In this document: positions 40,600-49,339 of the stretch, piece by piece
Numbering within the stretch: position 1 is the first letter of the stretch
Layout: each line of letters opens with the position of its first letter
Assembly: GCA_034665305.1 (NCBI GenBank)
Contig: JAXDFZ010000006.1
Coordinates: forward strand, 28,751-92,750
Direction: 5' to 3'
Source of the DNA: DASXRU01 sp034665305
Lineage (GTDB): Bacteria > Acidobacteriota > Blastocatellia > Pyrinomonadales > Pyrinomonadaceae
DNA length: 64,000 bases
Translations under genes and position numbers: made by a program
Notes under the pieces: generated by a model
Told to the model about the DNA's origin: nothing
The model's database searches: none
What the model saw: the letters and a program-made list of their open reading frames with translations, nothing else

Positions 40600-41805
40600 A
40601 TGACAATTAAGATCACCTACCCGGGTGTCTACGTTGAGGAGTTGCCCGCCAGCATCCCACCCATCCCGGGAGTAAGCACTTCGCAGACTGCGTTCGTCGA
40701 TTTCTTTGCGAGTGGGCCACTGCACAAAGCCACCCCGGTCGCAAGCTTTGCGGGATTTACGCAGATTTTCGGTGGACTCGATACGCGCAGCGAAGCGAGT
40801 TATGCGGTGCACCAATTTTTCCTAAACGGCGGGAGTCAGGCGAGCGTGGTGCGCGTCGCTGCCGCGCATGACCCAGCCAGTGCCGAGTGGAACAATTCCG
40901 AGGGTGCCGAAGCGATCCTTGGCGGCGGCGACGGATCCGGCGGAATTTATGCACTGCGCGGAACGGGCTTTAACGTTCTGTGCCTGCCCGCGGCCGCGAA
41001 CCTTTCCGCCCCTGGTCTCAAGATGGTTTATGACGCAGCGGCGCGGTTCTGCAATGAAGAACGCGCGTTCCTGATCGTCGATGTTCCACCCGAGGTCGAC
41101 ACGATAACAAAAGCGGTCCACTGGCTCGATGCCGCCAATCCTGATGCGATCACCCGTGATAAGAATGCCGCCGTCTATTTTCCCCGTTTGCTGGTTGCAG
41201 ATCCGTTGAACAAAGACCTTCAGCGCAACGTCGGGGCCAGCGGCACGATGGCGGGACTTTATGCACGTACCGATACTGAGCGGGGAGTCTGGAAAGCCCC
41301 CGCGGGTGTCGATGCTACTCTGAACGGCGTCACGTTGGTCGCAAAGATTAGCGATAACGACAACGGCAAGATCAATCCCATCGCCATCAACGCCCTGAGA
41401 AATTTCCCGGTCTACGGAAATATTTGTTGGGGTGCTCGTACCCTGGTCGGCTCAGATACGGAAGGCAGCGAGTGGAAGTACATTCCGGTTCGTCGGCTGG
41501 GGCTGTTTATAGAAGATAGTATTTATCGCGGTACGCAGTGGGTCGTTTTTGAGCCCAACGATGAACCGCTCTGGGCCATGATTCGGTTGCAGGTCGGAGC
41601 CTTTATGCTGTCACTCTTCCGGCAGGGAGCGCTTCAGGGAGCGACACCGAAAGACGCTTACTTCATCCAGTGTGACCGCACGACCATCACGCAAGACGAT
41701 CTTGATCAGGGCGTAGTTAACGTGATCATCGGCCTCGCGCCGCTCAAGCCGGCAGAATTCGTAATCATTCGCATCCAACAGATGACGCGCCGGTGCGAGG
41801 AGTAG
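40600..41805 (+). CDS. Contractile tail sheath-like protein (orphan)
   Basis: A 401-residue sheath protein of the phage tail / contractile injection system family. The N-terminus YPGVYVEELPASIPPIPGVS, then TSQTAFVDFFASGP, is the sheath signature. The C-terminal domain WVVFEPNDEPLWAMIRLQVG, AYFIQCDRTTITQDDLDQGV and LAPLKPAEFVIIRI is the conserved interlocking domain. The usual inner-tube, baseplate, spike and AAA-ATPase genes are not beside it; the next gene is HEPN-like. It may be a scattered part of an extracellular injection system encoded elsewhere. Confidence 0.9.
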   Translation: MTIKITYPGVYVEELPASIPPIPGVSTSQTAFVDFFASGPLHKATPVASFAGFTQIFGGLDTRSEASYAVHQFFLNGGSQASVVRVAAAHDPASAEWNNSEGAEAILGGGDGSGGIYALRGTGFNVLCLPAAANLSAPGLKMVYDAAARFCNEERAFLIVDVPPEVDTITKAVHWLDAANPDAITRDKNAAVYFPRLLVADPLNKDLQRNVGASGTMAGLYARTDTERGVWKAPAGVDATLNGVTLVAKISDNDNGKINPIAINALRNFPVYGNICWGARTLVGSDTEGSEWKYIPVRRLGLFIEDSIYRGTQWVVFEPNDEPLWAMIRLQVGAFMLSLFRQGALQGATPKDAYFIQCDRTTITQDDLDQGVVNVIIGLAPLKPAEFVIIRIQQMTRRCEE

Positions 41806-41816
41806 CTCAAGCGGCG

Positions 41817-42536
41817 ATGACGTTAAGTTCTGACCTACTCAAGCAGTTCGCACGGCGTCAGAGTATCGGCAGCAACGAGCCGGGCGCAACGCCCTTGATC
41901 GCGTTCGCTAATGAGGACGAGTTCGTTTCCGCCGCCGTCCTGTCAGACTCCGCTGAGCTAAACGATATCCTCGAACGCGCCATAAATTTTGCGTTGCCCA
42001 ATGCCAACAGCACCCCGGAGGTTTCGTTCCTGAGCTTGTCCGCGTCGCTGGAGTCAATCCTCACATTTCACCGTCGTCAGGACGAATACAAGATTCTCCC
42101 TCCGGAAGATTTCACTGAGCTGGAAAGAGACCTGAAGAAATGGCTAAAGCAGCACCGCGTGCTGGCGCATGAGCCGGGAAAGCGGGCGCTGGTCTACGAG
42201 AAGTTTCGCGAACTAAATCGTTTCCCCATGTCCCACATCTTCAAGATCTTTTGTGAATATTACTCTTTGGACTTAACTGATCTTTGGCCGGTAATCGGCA
42301 AGCACGCGGAGTGGCCTTTAACTGAAATCCGCCATCGACTAGTGCATGGCGATCCGTTTCCGAGTCGTCCGGCTGAAGCAATGGAGTGTGCGGAAAAACA
42401 CTTGCGGTGGGTGGTGGAACGGATGCTGTTAAGCGTCCTGGGGTGGCCGATAGGGCGCTCCAGCGTCAGTTTTGAGTATCTGGCGAACGGGAGTTTGGTG
42501 CACGGCTGGCGAAATGAACGCGCCAGGTTTGCTTGA
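41817..42536 (+). CDS. HEPN-like protein (Apea-HEPN type)
   Basis: A 239-residue all-helical protein. FLSLSASLESILTFHRRQDE resembles the start of the Apea/HEPN bundle, and IRHRLVHGDPFPSRPAEAME contains R-x4-H (Arg172-His177), the catalytic motif of HEPN ribonucleases. An upstream GTG at 41793 overlaps the sheath stop codon by 13 bases and would make a coupled start; ATG 41817 is the conservative choice. Adjacency to the sheath gene suggests co-transcription. It could be an RNase effector or simply a HEPN protein of unknown role. Confidence 0.65.
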   Translation: MTLSSDLLKQFARRQSIGSNEPGATPLIAFANEDEFVSAAVLSDSAELNDILERAINFALPNANSTPEVSFLSLSASLESILTFHRRQDEYKILPPEDFTELERDLKKWLKQHRVLAHEPGKRALVYEKFRELNRFPMSHIFKIFCEYYSLDLTDLWPVIGKHAEWPLTEIRHRLVHGDPFPSRPAEAMECAEKHLRWVVERMLLSVLGWPIGRSSVSFEYLANGSLVHGWRNERARFA

Positions 42537-42538
42537 GT

Positions 42539-42660
42539 CTGTCAGAACCGCCTACGGTAGCGGGCCTGCCGCTTGCGATTTCGGAGTGCAGATTGCTGAT
42601 TGAAAAAAGAGGCGAATTGCTTTTCAATCCGCATTCCGGGATCTGCAATCCGCAAGCGGC
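42539..42660. repeat. Inverted family H unit followed by family F palindrome
   Basis: TGTCAGAACCGCCTACGGTAGCGGGC (42539-42566), then GATTTCGGAGTGCAGATTGC... mirrored by ...GCATTCCGGGATCTGCAATC. This is the same H+F combination as at 32850-32980, inverted. Confidence 0.8.
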
Positions 42661-42667
42661 AGGTCCG

Positions 42668-42994
42668 CTAGTCAATCACATACCGCGCTTCTTCGGCGAA
42701 GTGATCGTACTCACGCACGATCCCGATCTGGTATTCGCCTGGTGGAATGATGAGAGGGCCGTGTTCTTCATGCACCACGGTGGTTCCCTGTGGCGCGCTC
42801 ATATAGAGCGTTCCCTGATGCAGGAATAGTTTCACGTCCGGCGCCTCTGCCAGATGTTTGTGACCGGTCGCCTCGCCCTCAGCCAGCACGCGAGTGCCGG
42901 TGACCATGGCATGGGCCGGAATATTCGCGATCGGTTTGATGGTCACATCACCTTGTTGGTACCACTTGCTCGCGCTTTCGTTCTGCTCATCCAT
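42668..42994 (-). CDS. Small DUF6745-associated protein
   Basis: A 108-residue beta-rich protein: WYQQGDVTIKPIANIPAHAM, VLAEGEATGHKHLAEAP, VVHEEHGPLIIPPGEYQIGI. The 'QGDV ... AEGEATGHKH ... HEEHGPL-IPPG' pattern looks like a small cupin-like fold with a histidine cluster. Genes of this type commonly accompany DUF6745 genes, and here it starts 27 bp after the DUF6745 stop. GGAGGG at 8-base spacing precedes ATG 42994. Function unknown. Confidence 0.75.
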   Translation of the reverse strand: MDEQNESASKWYQQGDVTIKPIANIPAHAMVTGTRVLAEGEATGHKHLAEAPDVKLFLHQGTLYMSAPQGTTVVHEEHGPLIIPPGEYQIGIVREYDHFAEEARYVID

Positions 42995-43021
42995 TTACCA
43001 AACCCTCCTTCACATTCGTAA

Positions 43022-44092
43022 TCACGTCAGGACCGACGGCGGCAGATCTGATTGGTTCCGCCAGGCCAATGCTTCGGCCACGGTCTGACATTCGGACGGC
43101 ACGCCTTCGATATGATATACGCCCACGCTCGGATTTTTCATCTTTAAGAAAGGACGCGTCCGTCCGTCCTGCAAATCCAACAGCAGCAACTCGTAGTCTC
43201 CCGCCCGATCCAGGCAGCGCGCCTCCAAGGCTTCGCACACACGTTCAATGCCGACCTTGCGCACGATTTCACGTCGTACCTGGGCATTGCGCTCGCGCAA
43301 GAGTGTGCGAGGATCCAGTTCGCGCGCGGGCGTTTCCACCAGCTCCCGAGGCACATGCACGCCGTTAAGGTAAAAGTAGTTGTCTTCGCCTTCGGGCCAA
43401 CGAACGGCCGGTCCGTCCTCGCAATGCAACTGTTTTGCTTGCAGCTGCACGCTGGGCCGTGACAACGCGATTATTTCGCAATCGGTGATCCAGAACAACC
43501 AAAGACCGGCTACGTACGCGGCAACAAACGGCAGCAAGCCGGTCTCGAAACCCTCATGTAACTGGCGTTCAGATCCCGCGCGCATCCACGCACATTCGGC
43601 GGCGGCGCGCGCAGCATATTCAGAAGCGTCATGCACATTCTGCCACGTCGGAGTGTACGCCGGACTCGTTCGCGCGCCACGATCGCCGGTTAAGTTACCC
43701 TGGTACCTGCGCCATGGAATCGATAGCAGCACGGAGTGACCTTGCATCAAACCTTTTAGGAGATCCAACTGCTCGCCCTGGCCGGCGGCCTTGGCCGTCT
43801 CGCGCGAAGCTACCCAGGAAGCCGCTTCCCGTTCAACCGGGACGCGGCCCGCATAGTCGAAGCGATCAAGTTGATCTTTGATTGCGACCAGATTCGATCG
43901 TGCGGCCCGGCGCACGGCATCCAGTCCATCTTTGGCCCAGGTGATTGGGCGGGGATCCAAGCCAAACGAACCCAGGTAGTTATCCAGAGTGACTGAAATA
44001 GCAGGCTGATTGATTGCAACCGAAGATGGATCGATGGCCTTTAAGCGGCGGAGAATGTCCTCTTCCAGTTGATGAAATTCAACCTTAGTCAT
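43022..44092 (-). CDS. DUF6745 family protein
   Basis: A 356-residue soluble protein. The C-terminal half has the DUF6745 core: LHCEDGPAVRWPEGEDNYFY, LNGVHVPRELVE and LLRERNAQVRREIVRKVG, then RAGDYELLLLDLQDGR and MKNPSVGVYHIEGVP. The N-terminal half is helical. An upstream extension to 44317 is open but overlaps the preceding gene, so ATG 44092 is used. It is the middle gene of a three-gene minus-strand operon. No known activity. Confidence 0.82.
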   Translation of the reverse strand: MTKVEFHQLEEDILRRLKAIDPSSVAINQPAISVTLDNYLGSFGLDPRPITWAKDGLDAVRRAARSNLVAIKDQLDRFDYAGRVPVEREAASWVASRETAKAAGQGEQLDLLKGLMQGHSVLLSIPWRRYQGNLTGDRGARTSPAYTPTWQNVHDASEYAARAAAECAWMRAGSERQLHEGFETGLLPFVAAYVAGLWLFWITDCEIIALSRPSVQLQAKQLHCEDGPAVRWPEGEDNYFYLNGVHVPRELVETPARELDPRTLLRERNAQVRREIVRKVGIERVCEALEARCLDRAGDYELLLLDLQDGRTRPFLKMKNPSVGVYHIEGVPSECQTVAEALAWRNQSDLPPSVLT

Positions 44093-44102
44093 ATCAGATG
44101 AG

Positions 44103-44885
44103 TTAATCGCTGCTGGGCAGCACGCGCCAATTATCAGAGTCCGGGGGCACAGTGGGACCTTCGGATTGGGCACCACGCTCTGGTTGAGGATACGGCAAGA
44201 GTCGAAGTGCCAACGGAAAGCGTACCTCGTCGGGGGCCTTTTCCACCGTGTAACCGAGGCGGTTGAGTTCGGCCTCGTATTTTCCCAGGGCACCATTCGC
44301 CTCCAGGTGCGTCTCAATGCGATAGCGGGAGGAGCGAGTGATTAACTCAACGGTGTAAAGATGAAGGTGCGCCGTGTCCCAATCCATGTGAAATTGATCC
44401 ACGTTACTGCCGCGCAACTCTCCGTCATTGCCGTCGTAGAAATAAAACGTACCGCTCTCTTCGGCGATGCGCATGTCAATTTCCCGTTCATGCGGCGGCA
44501 CTAGCTCGTCGGTCTCGCGGACGCCCATTAGGGTTTCGTCGCGGAAATAGAGCGCGTAGTTGGTTCCTACTTCGATTCCGGTGAAGTATGCAAAGGCTAC
44601 CCGACGGTCTTCGGTGACGTGGCCAAATGACGTCCGCGTGTCTTCTTCCAGTAAACCCCAGGCTGCGATCACTTGGTCGCGGGTCATGCCCGGGGTGATG
44701 GCAGCGTTCAGGATCGCCTCGCGGCGTTGCGCATCGGTTTCCGGATGAGCTTCAAGATACGCGTGCCGGAGTGCGGCGCGTTGAGCTTCAAACTGCAAAC
44801 CATCCGTGCGCGCAAACAACTTGCCCCGGCCGTATTGCTTGAGGCAGTCAGAAATTATTTCGCCGGAGTTTATGTCGATGTCCAT
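44103..44885 (-). CDS. Hypothetical protein of the DUF6745 operon
   Basis: A 260-residue cytosolic protein without recognised family. It starts MDIDINSGEIISDCLKQYGR. The segment PGMTRDQVIAAWGLLEED resembles the 'SmpA/OmlA-like' helix that opens many small beta domains. The middle is beta-rich and aromatic (GTFYFYDGNDGELRG, LHLYTVELITRSSRYRIETH). The C-terminus is proline-rich and disordered. Ten bases separate its stop from the DUF6745 start. Confidence 0.65.
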   Translation of the reverse strand: MDIDINSGEIISDCLKQYGRGKLFARTDGLQFEAQRAALRHAYLEAHPETDAQRREAILNAAITPGMTRDQVIAAWGLLEEDTRTSFGHVTEDRRVAFAYFTGIEVGTNYALYFRDETLMGVRETDELVPPHEREIDMRIAEESGTFYFYDGNDGELRGSNVDQFHMDWDTAHLHLYTVELITRSSRYRIETHLEANGALGKYEAELNRLGYTVEKAPDEVRFPLALRLLPYPQPERGAQSEGPTVPPDSDNWRVLPSSD

Positions 44886-45042
44886 TATGAGAAAGTCCCT
44901 GCGCTCGCCTAATGCGTTCTGCCGCTCAAATGTCGAAGCTGCGCAATATAACAGCGTCGCCCACGGCCGCGAAAGAAACGATTTGGAGTGCGGTCGCAGG
45001 TGAAATCGACAAGCACTGGGTTTCGGCTGTTACGCGGAGCGG

Positions 45043-45120
45043 GGCAGTAGCCCGACCGTAAGGGAGGGCTCCCTCGCATGCACTCAACCGGAGCCCTCCC
45101 TCGCGGTCGGGCTAGTGCCC
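45043..45120. repeat. Family B inverted repeat
   Basis: GGCAGTAGCCCGACCGTAAG... is mirrored by ...CGCGGTCGGGCTAGTGCC. It is in the 359-bp gap 44886-45244, which also holds a partial family A copy (44981) and a CCTGTGAATCCTGTAAATTC word repeat (45200) also seen near 14845. No gene there. Confidence 0.8.
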
Positions 45121-45244
45121 CGTTAATAACGACCCAGCAACATTAGAAAGATTTCGTCCTTCCCTTGGAAGCGGGGTTCGTCCTTCCTTTTCCAGTTTAG
45201 TCCTGTGAATCCTGTAAATTCTGTCCGGTGCGGCGCTAACGGAT

Positions 45245-46363
45245 TTAGACGAGCGGGTAAGGTTTCCGCAGCGCGTTGAGCGAATCTGTATCCGCGAGCG
45301 TGCGACAAAAGAAATCGGTCTCGTTACGCTCATCGAAGCGCTGGCCGATTTCACGGGCCGCGTCCTCGAACCAGCCAGCGAGTTGCGTCGGATGGTATTG
45401 GCCCGTCAGCGAGTGGTGCGGAAAAGATTTGGGCAGGTTCAGCCTCAACGGCTGCTCTCCCCGCGCTGCCAGCGACCCAAGCAGAAAGGCGGCGGCGCGA
45501 AAGAAGCGAAAACGGCAGAAAGGGTCCCGACTTTTTTCCGTCCAGGGATAATGTTTCTCAAAGATCTCGGTTGCCCTTGCGAAATTCTCTGTCAGCGCCA
45601 ACAGGATAATGTGATCCCCGATCCGATCCAGATAGCGCTTGTTGTGTTCAATCAGCGGGTAACCTCGTTGATGGAATGTCAGAGCTTCCGCGTGGCGTCC
45701 CAGACGGACCAGCGGTAGCAGCAGATTGGCATAAGTACGATGAGGGACTGAGCCGCATTTTTCCACGCCCCGGATAAGTGGGGTTGCCAGTTCGACACCA
45801 AGCGCATCATCGCCACAATAGAGGTGAAAACTGACCAGATCGTCAATCTCGCAGGCAGTGCAATTGCTGACTTCGTCGCCCGGTTGTGCCTGCATTTTGC
45901 GAAAGTACTCGATGGCCTGCTCTTTATTGTCCCGGAATTTTTCCAGGCGATAGCGCTGGTTATAAATGGCGCGCAGTCCATAGCCCGCTTTTCTAATCCG
46001 CAGCTCCAAATCGTCCATCATCACGTAAAGCTTTTCTTTGGAGACATGGGGGAAATCCGCGATCAGGCCCATCATCCATTTGTACTTCCAGAGGATGGAC
46101 CATTGCGAAAATCCTGCGGGGTTCTGATCAAACTGCGCCAGGCACCAGGAGTAAGCCACCAGGGCTTTGTCCGTTTCGCCGCCGAAGACGCAGGCGCTCA
46201 CCAGTTGATCGCGGGCCAGGTATCGCAGTTTCATATCGCCTGAAAGATCCGCGATCCGCACCGCTTCTTCGAGCAGAGAGATTTGCTCTTCGCCTTCGCC
46301 AACATCGGCCGACTTATTGACGAGCTCCAAGACTTGCTCTGCCGCATTGCTCACTGGACCCAT
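45245..46363 (-). CDS. TPR-like helical repeat protein downstream of HSP90-like gene
   Basis: A 372-residue all-helical protein of TPR type with degenerate repeats, for example LRYLARDQLVSACVFGGETD, YNQRYRLEKFRDNKEQAIEY, YANLLLPLVRLGRHAEALTF and ILLALTENFARATEIFEKHY. No enzyme motif was found. ATG 46363 lies 13 bases inside the 3' end of the HSP90-like gene, so the two are translationally coupled and their products probably interact. An upstream start at 46387 is also open. Confidence 0.8.
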   Translation of the reverse strand: MGPVSNAAEQVLELVNKSADVGEGEEQISLLEEAVRIADLSGDMKLRYLARDQLVSACVFGGETDKALVAYSWCLAQFDQNPAGFSQWSILWKYKWMMGLIADFPHVSKEKLYVMMDDLELRIRKAGYGLRAIYNQRYRLEKFRDNKEQAIEYFRKMQAQPGDEVSNCTACEIDDLVSFHLYCGDDALGVELATPLIRGVEKCGSVPHRTYANLLLPLVRLGRHAEALTFHQRGYPLIEHNKRYLDRIGDHIILLALTENFARATEIFEKHYPWTEKSRDPFCRFRFFRAAAFLLGSLAARGEQPLRLNLPKSFPHHSLTGQYHPTQLAGWFEDAAREIGQRFDERNETDFFCRTLADTDSLNALRKPYPLV

Positions 46364-48189
46364 CCCTCTACGGCGTCGGCGCCCCATTCGATGAAACCCA
46401 ACAATCCGTCGTTCAGCAGCACCATCTCTTTCGAGTTCAGCGGGCGATGGCTGAGCAGAACCGCCTGCACGTAAAGCATCTGAATCGAACGGCGCAGTAA
46501 AGTCTCGTCGCGCACGCGAGTCGTTTTATGAACCACAGGGTTGCGATAGTTGAAGCAAAGCTGGGCCAACGATTCATTCTCCATTCCTGCTTGCACATCA
46601 TCCAGCACGGAGGACCAGAAAGAGTCAGTCACCTCTTTGGTCGTCTCAATCGTGCGTTGGAATTGTGCTTCGCTCGTCAGGTTGTGCAGGGCCGGCAATT
46701 CCACCGGCGAAAATTTTCTGATATCCGCCTCGCAGCGGAAAGGCTGCAGGACGTCATTGGCAAGGCTGAGAAAATCCGCAACTGCGTCCTGTTCGTCGAG
46801 AGTGAGATATTCAAAACTGTGAGTCAGCCGGTTGCTGTCAACCAGCGAGAGGGTCAGGCGCGGATACAGCTCCACGAGTTTCTGCAGCAACTGCGCGTCG
46901 TAGGTGTAAGCAGCATTGATAATGCACAGGGATTGGGCCGACGCGATGCGCGCGGTCTGGCGAAATTGATCGAGGTCGGCGACATACCGCACGACTTCAG
47001 TGTCCGTAATGTACTCGGTCAGCGTCATCATGCCCGTGTTGGTTTCGAATGGCAGCCAGTTAATAAAGATACGAAAGAAATCGTCATCTTCAACCGCCAG
47101 GGCTTTGATTGAGAGGAAATGCAGATTAATTAGTTTCTTGAGCCGTTCCGGATTCTCACGCGCCAGATCGATCAGATAGTTTCGCAGTTGCCGGCCCAAC
47201 CGTTCGCGCGTGGCGGCGAGTTTCTCATCTTCATAAAAAGATTCGCGCGAGGCGGTGGGCCGCAGGTCGCCGGCGTTCACCACACACTTCACGAAGAAAG
47301 CCCACTCCGGTAGCAAGCCTTCCGTCTTCTCTGAAAGCAACATGTGTTTCAGGTAAACGCGATGCGTTTTTCGGGAAGAGAGGCTGGGGGAATAGGGAAG
47401 CACGAACGCGACACCCTCGACGTCGCCGACGCTCGAGCGCAGCGGGATATAGTCAAAAAAGTCAGCACCGAAGATCGACCTCCCGTAAGCCATGTAAGCT
47501 TCGCGCGTCAACTGTTCATCAAGAAACTCTTCGCGCCAAGGTGGACGTTCTTCGTTGATGACCTCAGCGTGGCCGTCAGCAATGAAACTGATGGGAAAGG
47601 GCAGGAGGCTGCCGTAGTGGACCGCCAGATTCTTCAGAGTTTCCGGCGAAAAGTATTCCTCGCTGCCGTGTTTGCAATGCAAACGCACTTCCGTCCCCGG
47701 CTCGATCGCTTCGGTTAAGACGCTCAACGAATAAGTTCCGTCGGCGCGGCCACGCCATTCGAAGGTGCGGGAGTCATCTTTAGCAGAACGCGTAACCACG
47801 ATCACTTCATCGCTGACGACGAAGCAGGAGAGCAGGCCGATACCGAACTGTCCGATAAAATCCGCTCGCTCACCCAGGCCGTCACCGCGCTTCGAAGTCT
47901 GTCCAATCGTGGCCAGGAACAAATGTACTTCTTCTTCGCTCAGCCCGATGCCGTTATCGCGAAACACTAAAAGTGGTGGCCCGGTCTGTGGTCCAACTGT
48001 CTCTTCACCCGTCTGCAGCAGTTCAATTTCCATCCGTCCGCGGTGATCCGGATCGAGATAGCTTCGGGCCGTGATAGCGTCCACGCCGTTTTGCAGCAGT
48101 TCGCGGACAAAGACCTGCGGACTGCTGTACGTGTGGTTCGACAGCAGATCAATAATCCCCCCGAGGTTGACCTGAAACCGGTACTCCAT
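46351..48189 (-). CDS. HSP90-family (HtpG-like) chaperone
   Basis: A 612-residue GHKL ATPase. The Bergerat motifs are VFVRELLQNGVDAITARS (N-box), FRDNGIGLSEEEVHLFLATI (G1) and IGQFGIGLLSCFVVSDEVIV (G2). The middle domain has SKRGDGLGERADF and, near 330, the catalytic-loop-like DLRPTASRESFYEDEKL (canonical HtpG has ...LNVSRE-LQ). The C-terminal dimerisation part is shorter and diverged. It belongs to the divergent 'HSP90 family protein' group rather than housekeeping HtpG. ATG 48189 (MEYRFQVNLGGI) is used. It is coupled to the TPR-like gene. Confidence 0.9.
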   Translation of the reverse strand: MEYRFQVNLGGIIDLLSNHTYSSPQVFVRELLQNGVDAITARSYLDPDHRGRMEIELLQTGEETVGPQTGPPLLVFRDNGIGLSEEEVHLFLATIGQTSKRGDGLGERADFIGQFGIGLLSCFVVSDEVIVVTRSAKDDSRTFEWRGRADGTYSLSVLTEAIEPGTEVRLHCKHGSEEYFSPETLKNLAVHYGSLLPFPISFIADGHAEVINEERPPWREEFLDEQLTREAYMAYGRSIFGADFFDYIPLRSSVGDVEGVAFVLPYSPSLSSRKTHRVYLKHMLLSEKTEGLLPEWAFFVKCVVNAGDLRPTASRESFYEDEKLAATRERLGRQLRNYLIDLARENPERLKKLINLHFLSIKALAVEDDDFFRIFINWLPFETNTGMMTLTEYITDTEVVRYVADLDQFRQTARIASAQSLCIINAAYTYDAQLLQKLVELYPRLTLSLVDSNRLTHSFEYLTLDEQDAVADFLSLANDVLQPFRCEADIRKFSPVELPALHNLTSEAQFQRTIETTKEVTDSFWSSVLDDVQAGMENESLAQLCFNYRNPVVHKTTRVRDETLLRRSIQMLYVQAVLLSHRPLNSKEMVLLNDGLLGFIEWGADAVEGWVQ

Positions 48190-48428
48190 GCAGCGATTTG
48201 AACCGCTGGTTGCCAGGGCTGTCAAGAAGCTGCCTCGAATGAATGAGAGGGAGAGAGATTGTTTGAGGGTTCACCTAACCACCAAGGTCACAGTGAAGGT
48301 TCTTTCTGGCTAGTGCGCCGCAATGCCTTTACATGTCACTCGCATGTCGACGTCCAGGCCCAACTCATCGATACAAAGGATTCTTGATAAGCCTTTCCCG
48401 AGACCAATCATACTTGTTGTAGAAACCG

Positions 48429-49280
48429 TCAAGGTTCTACTTCGATATCTGGGCTGAGAGGCAGGGTACCGGCTGGTTTGCTTCTGCTAAGCCATAATTT
48501 TGTCGCCTCATTGAATAGCGCCAATTTGAACTGTTCTCTGGCCTGCTCATCTCTAATCTCATAGGAGACCTCTAAGAGTCGTTCAAATCGGTTTGTTTGG
48601 CTCAGTTCGTTATGAAACCTCTCAACTCGTTGATACAGAAACTCCAGGTTCTTATTAAACAAATAGTGTGTAATCTCCGCCACGAGGATGCCACCAATAG
48701 CGAGAAGCACGGCAACGGCATCATGTCCGCTACTGATATGTAGAAGGACAGCCCCCCCAAGGATAGGCAGTGCGAAGAGAATAGATAACAACAAAGATAC
48801 TCGATAGTGCATTCGGGCATCCCATCTGGCGTCTTCATAATCTTTGTCAAGCTGAGCGGACACGGTCGTTTGAGCCATCGAGACAAAAGTCTTCCGGATT
48901 TTTAACGCTTTCTCGATCAAAGGGATAAGTTTTGTCTTAATCTCGGATTTAGATACAAAATCAATGATACCCGGGAGACCCTCGGTATCAATCTTGAGGT
49001 GCTTGACGGCTTCTTCCAAACTGACCCATTTACTCACGATGATTTTTGGCACCAGCCGGTCTGTATCCTCTGCCACACTTAGGCCGCTAAGATCATCATC
49101 GTCTGACTCATCTTGCAGCCTAAGATCAAGCACGGCGACTTCGACTTCGTGCCTGCCAATGACTCCCATCGCGTCTTTACGGTTTGTTGCCGTGATTACG
49201 TTGAAGCCAGCGGCAGTAATAATCTTCGTCATGGCTTCCAACTCTTTGGGCCTATTGTCTGCCACCAGAATAGCTGTCAT
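48429..49280 (-). CDS. Membrane-anchored receiver-domain protein
   Basis: A 283-residue protein: an N-terminal response-regulator receiver domain (ILVADNRPKELEAMTKIITA; phosphoacceptor in VAVLDLRLQDESDDDD; conserved lysine in IIDFVSKSE), a helix, then two TM segments (VSLLLSILFALPILGGAVLL and VAVLLAIGGILVAEITHYLF), then a cytosolic helical tail (LEFLYQRVERFHNELSQTNR). No DNA-binding or enzymatic output domain. TAGGAGG lies 6 bases before ATG 49280, which decides the start. The partner multi-GAF ATPase is encoded 59 bp upstream. Codon choice is more AT-rich than the flanks. Confidence 0.85.
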   Translation of the reverse strand: MTAILVADNRPKELEAMTKIITAAGFNVITATNRKDAMGVIGRHEVEVAVLDLRLQDESDDDDLSGLSVAEDTDRLVPKIIVSKWVSLEEAVKHLKIDTEGLPGIIDFVSKSEIKTKLIPLIEKALKIRKTFVSMAQTTVSAQLDKDYEDARWDARMHYRVSLLLSILFALPILGGAVLLHISSGHDAVAVLLAIGGILVAEITHYLFNKNLEFLYQRVERFHNELSQTNRFERLLEVSYEIRDEQAREQFKLALFNEATKLWLSRSKPAGTLPLSPDIEVEP

Positions 49281-49339
49281 TTCCATCCTCCTACCGAGAT
49301 GTCGCAAAAATCGCACCGCCCTAGTTTGGCGATTTATCG

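Noticed and set aside
40600..41805. The sheath gene as part of a prophage
   Set aside because: No integrase, capsid, terminase, tube or lysis genes lie within several kilobases on either side.
44093..44317. N-terminal extension of the DUF6745 protein
   Set aside because: It lies within the preceding gene in another frame, and an ATG at 44092 begins the plausible protein.
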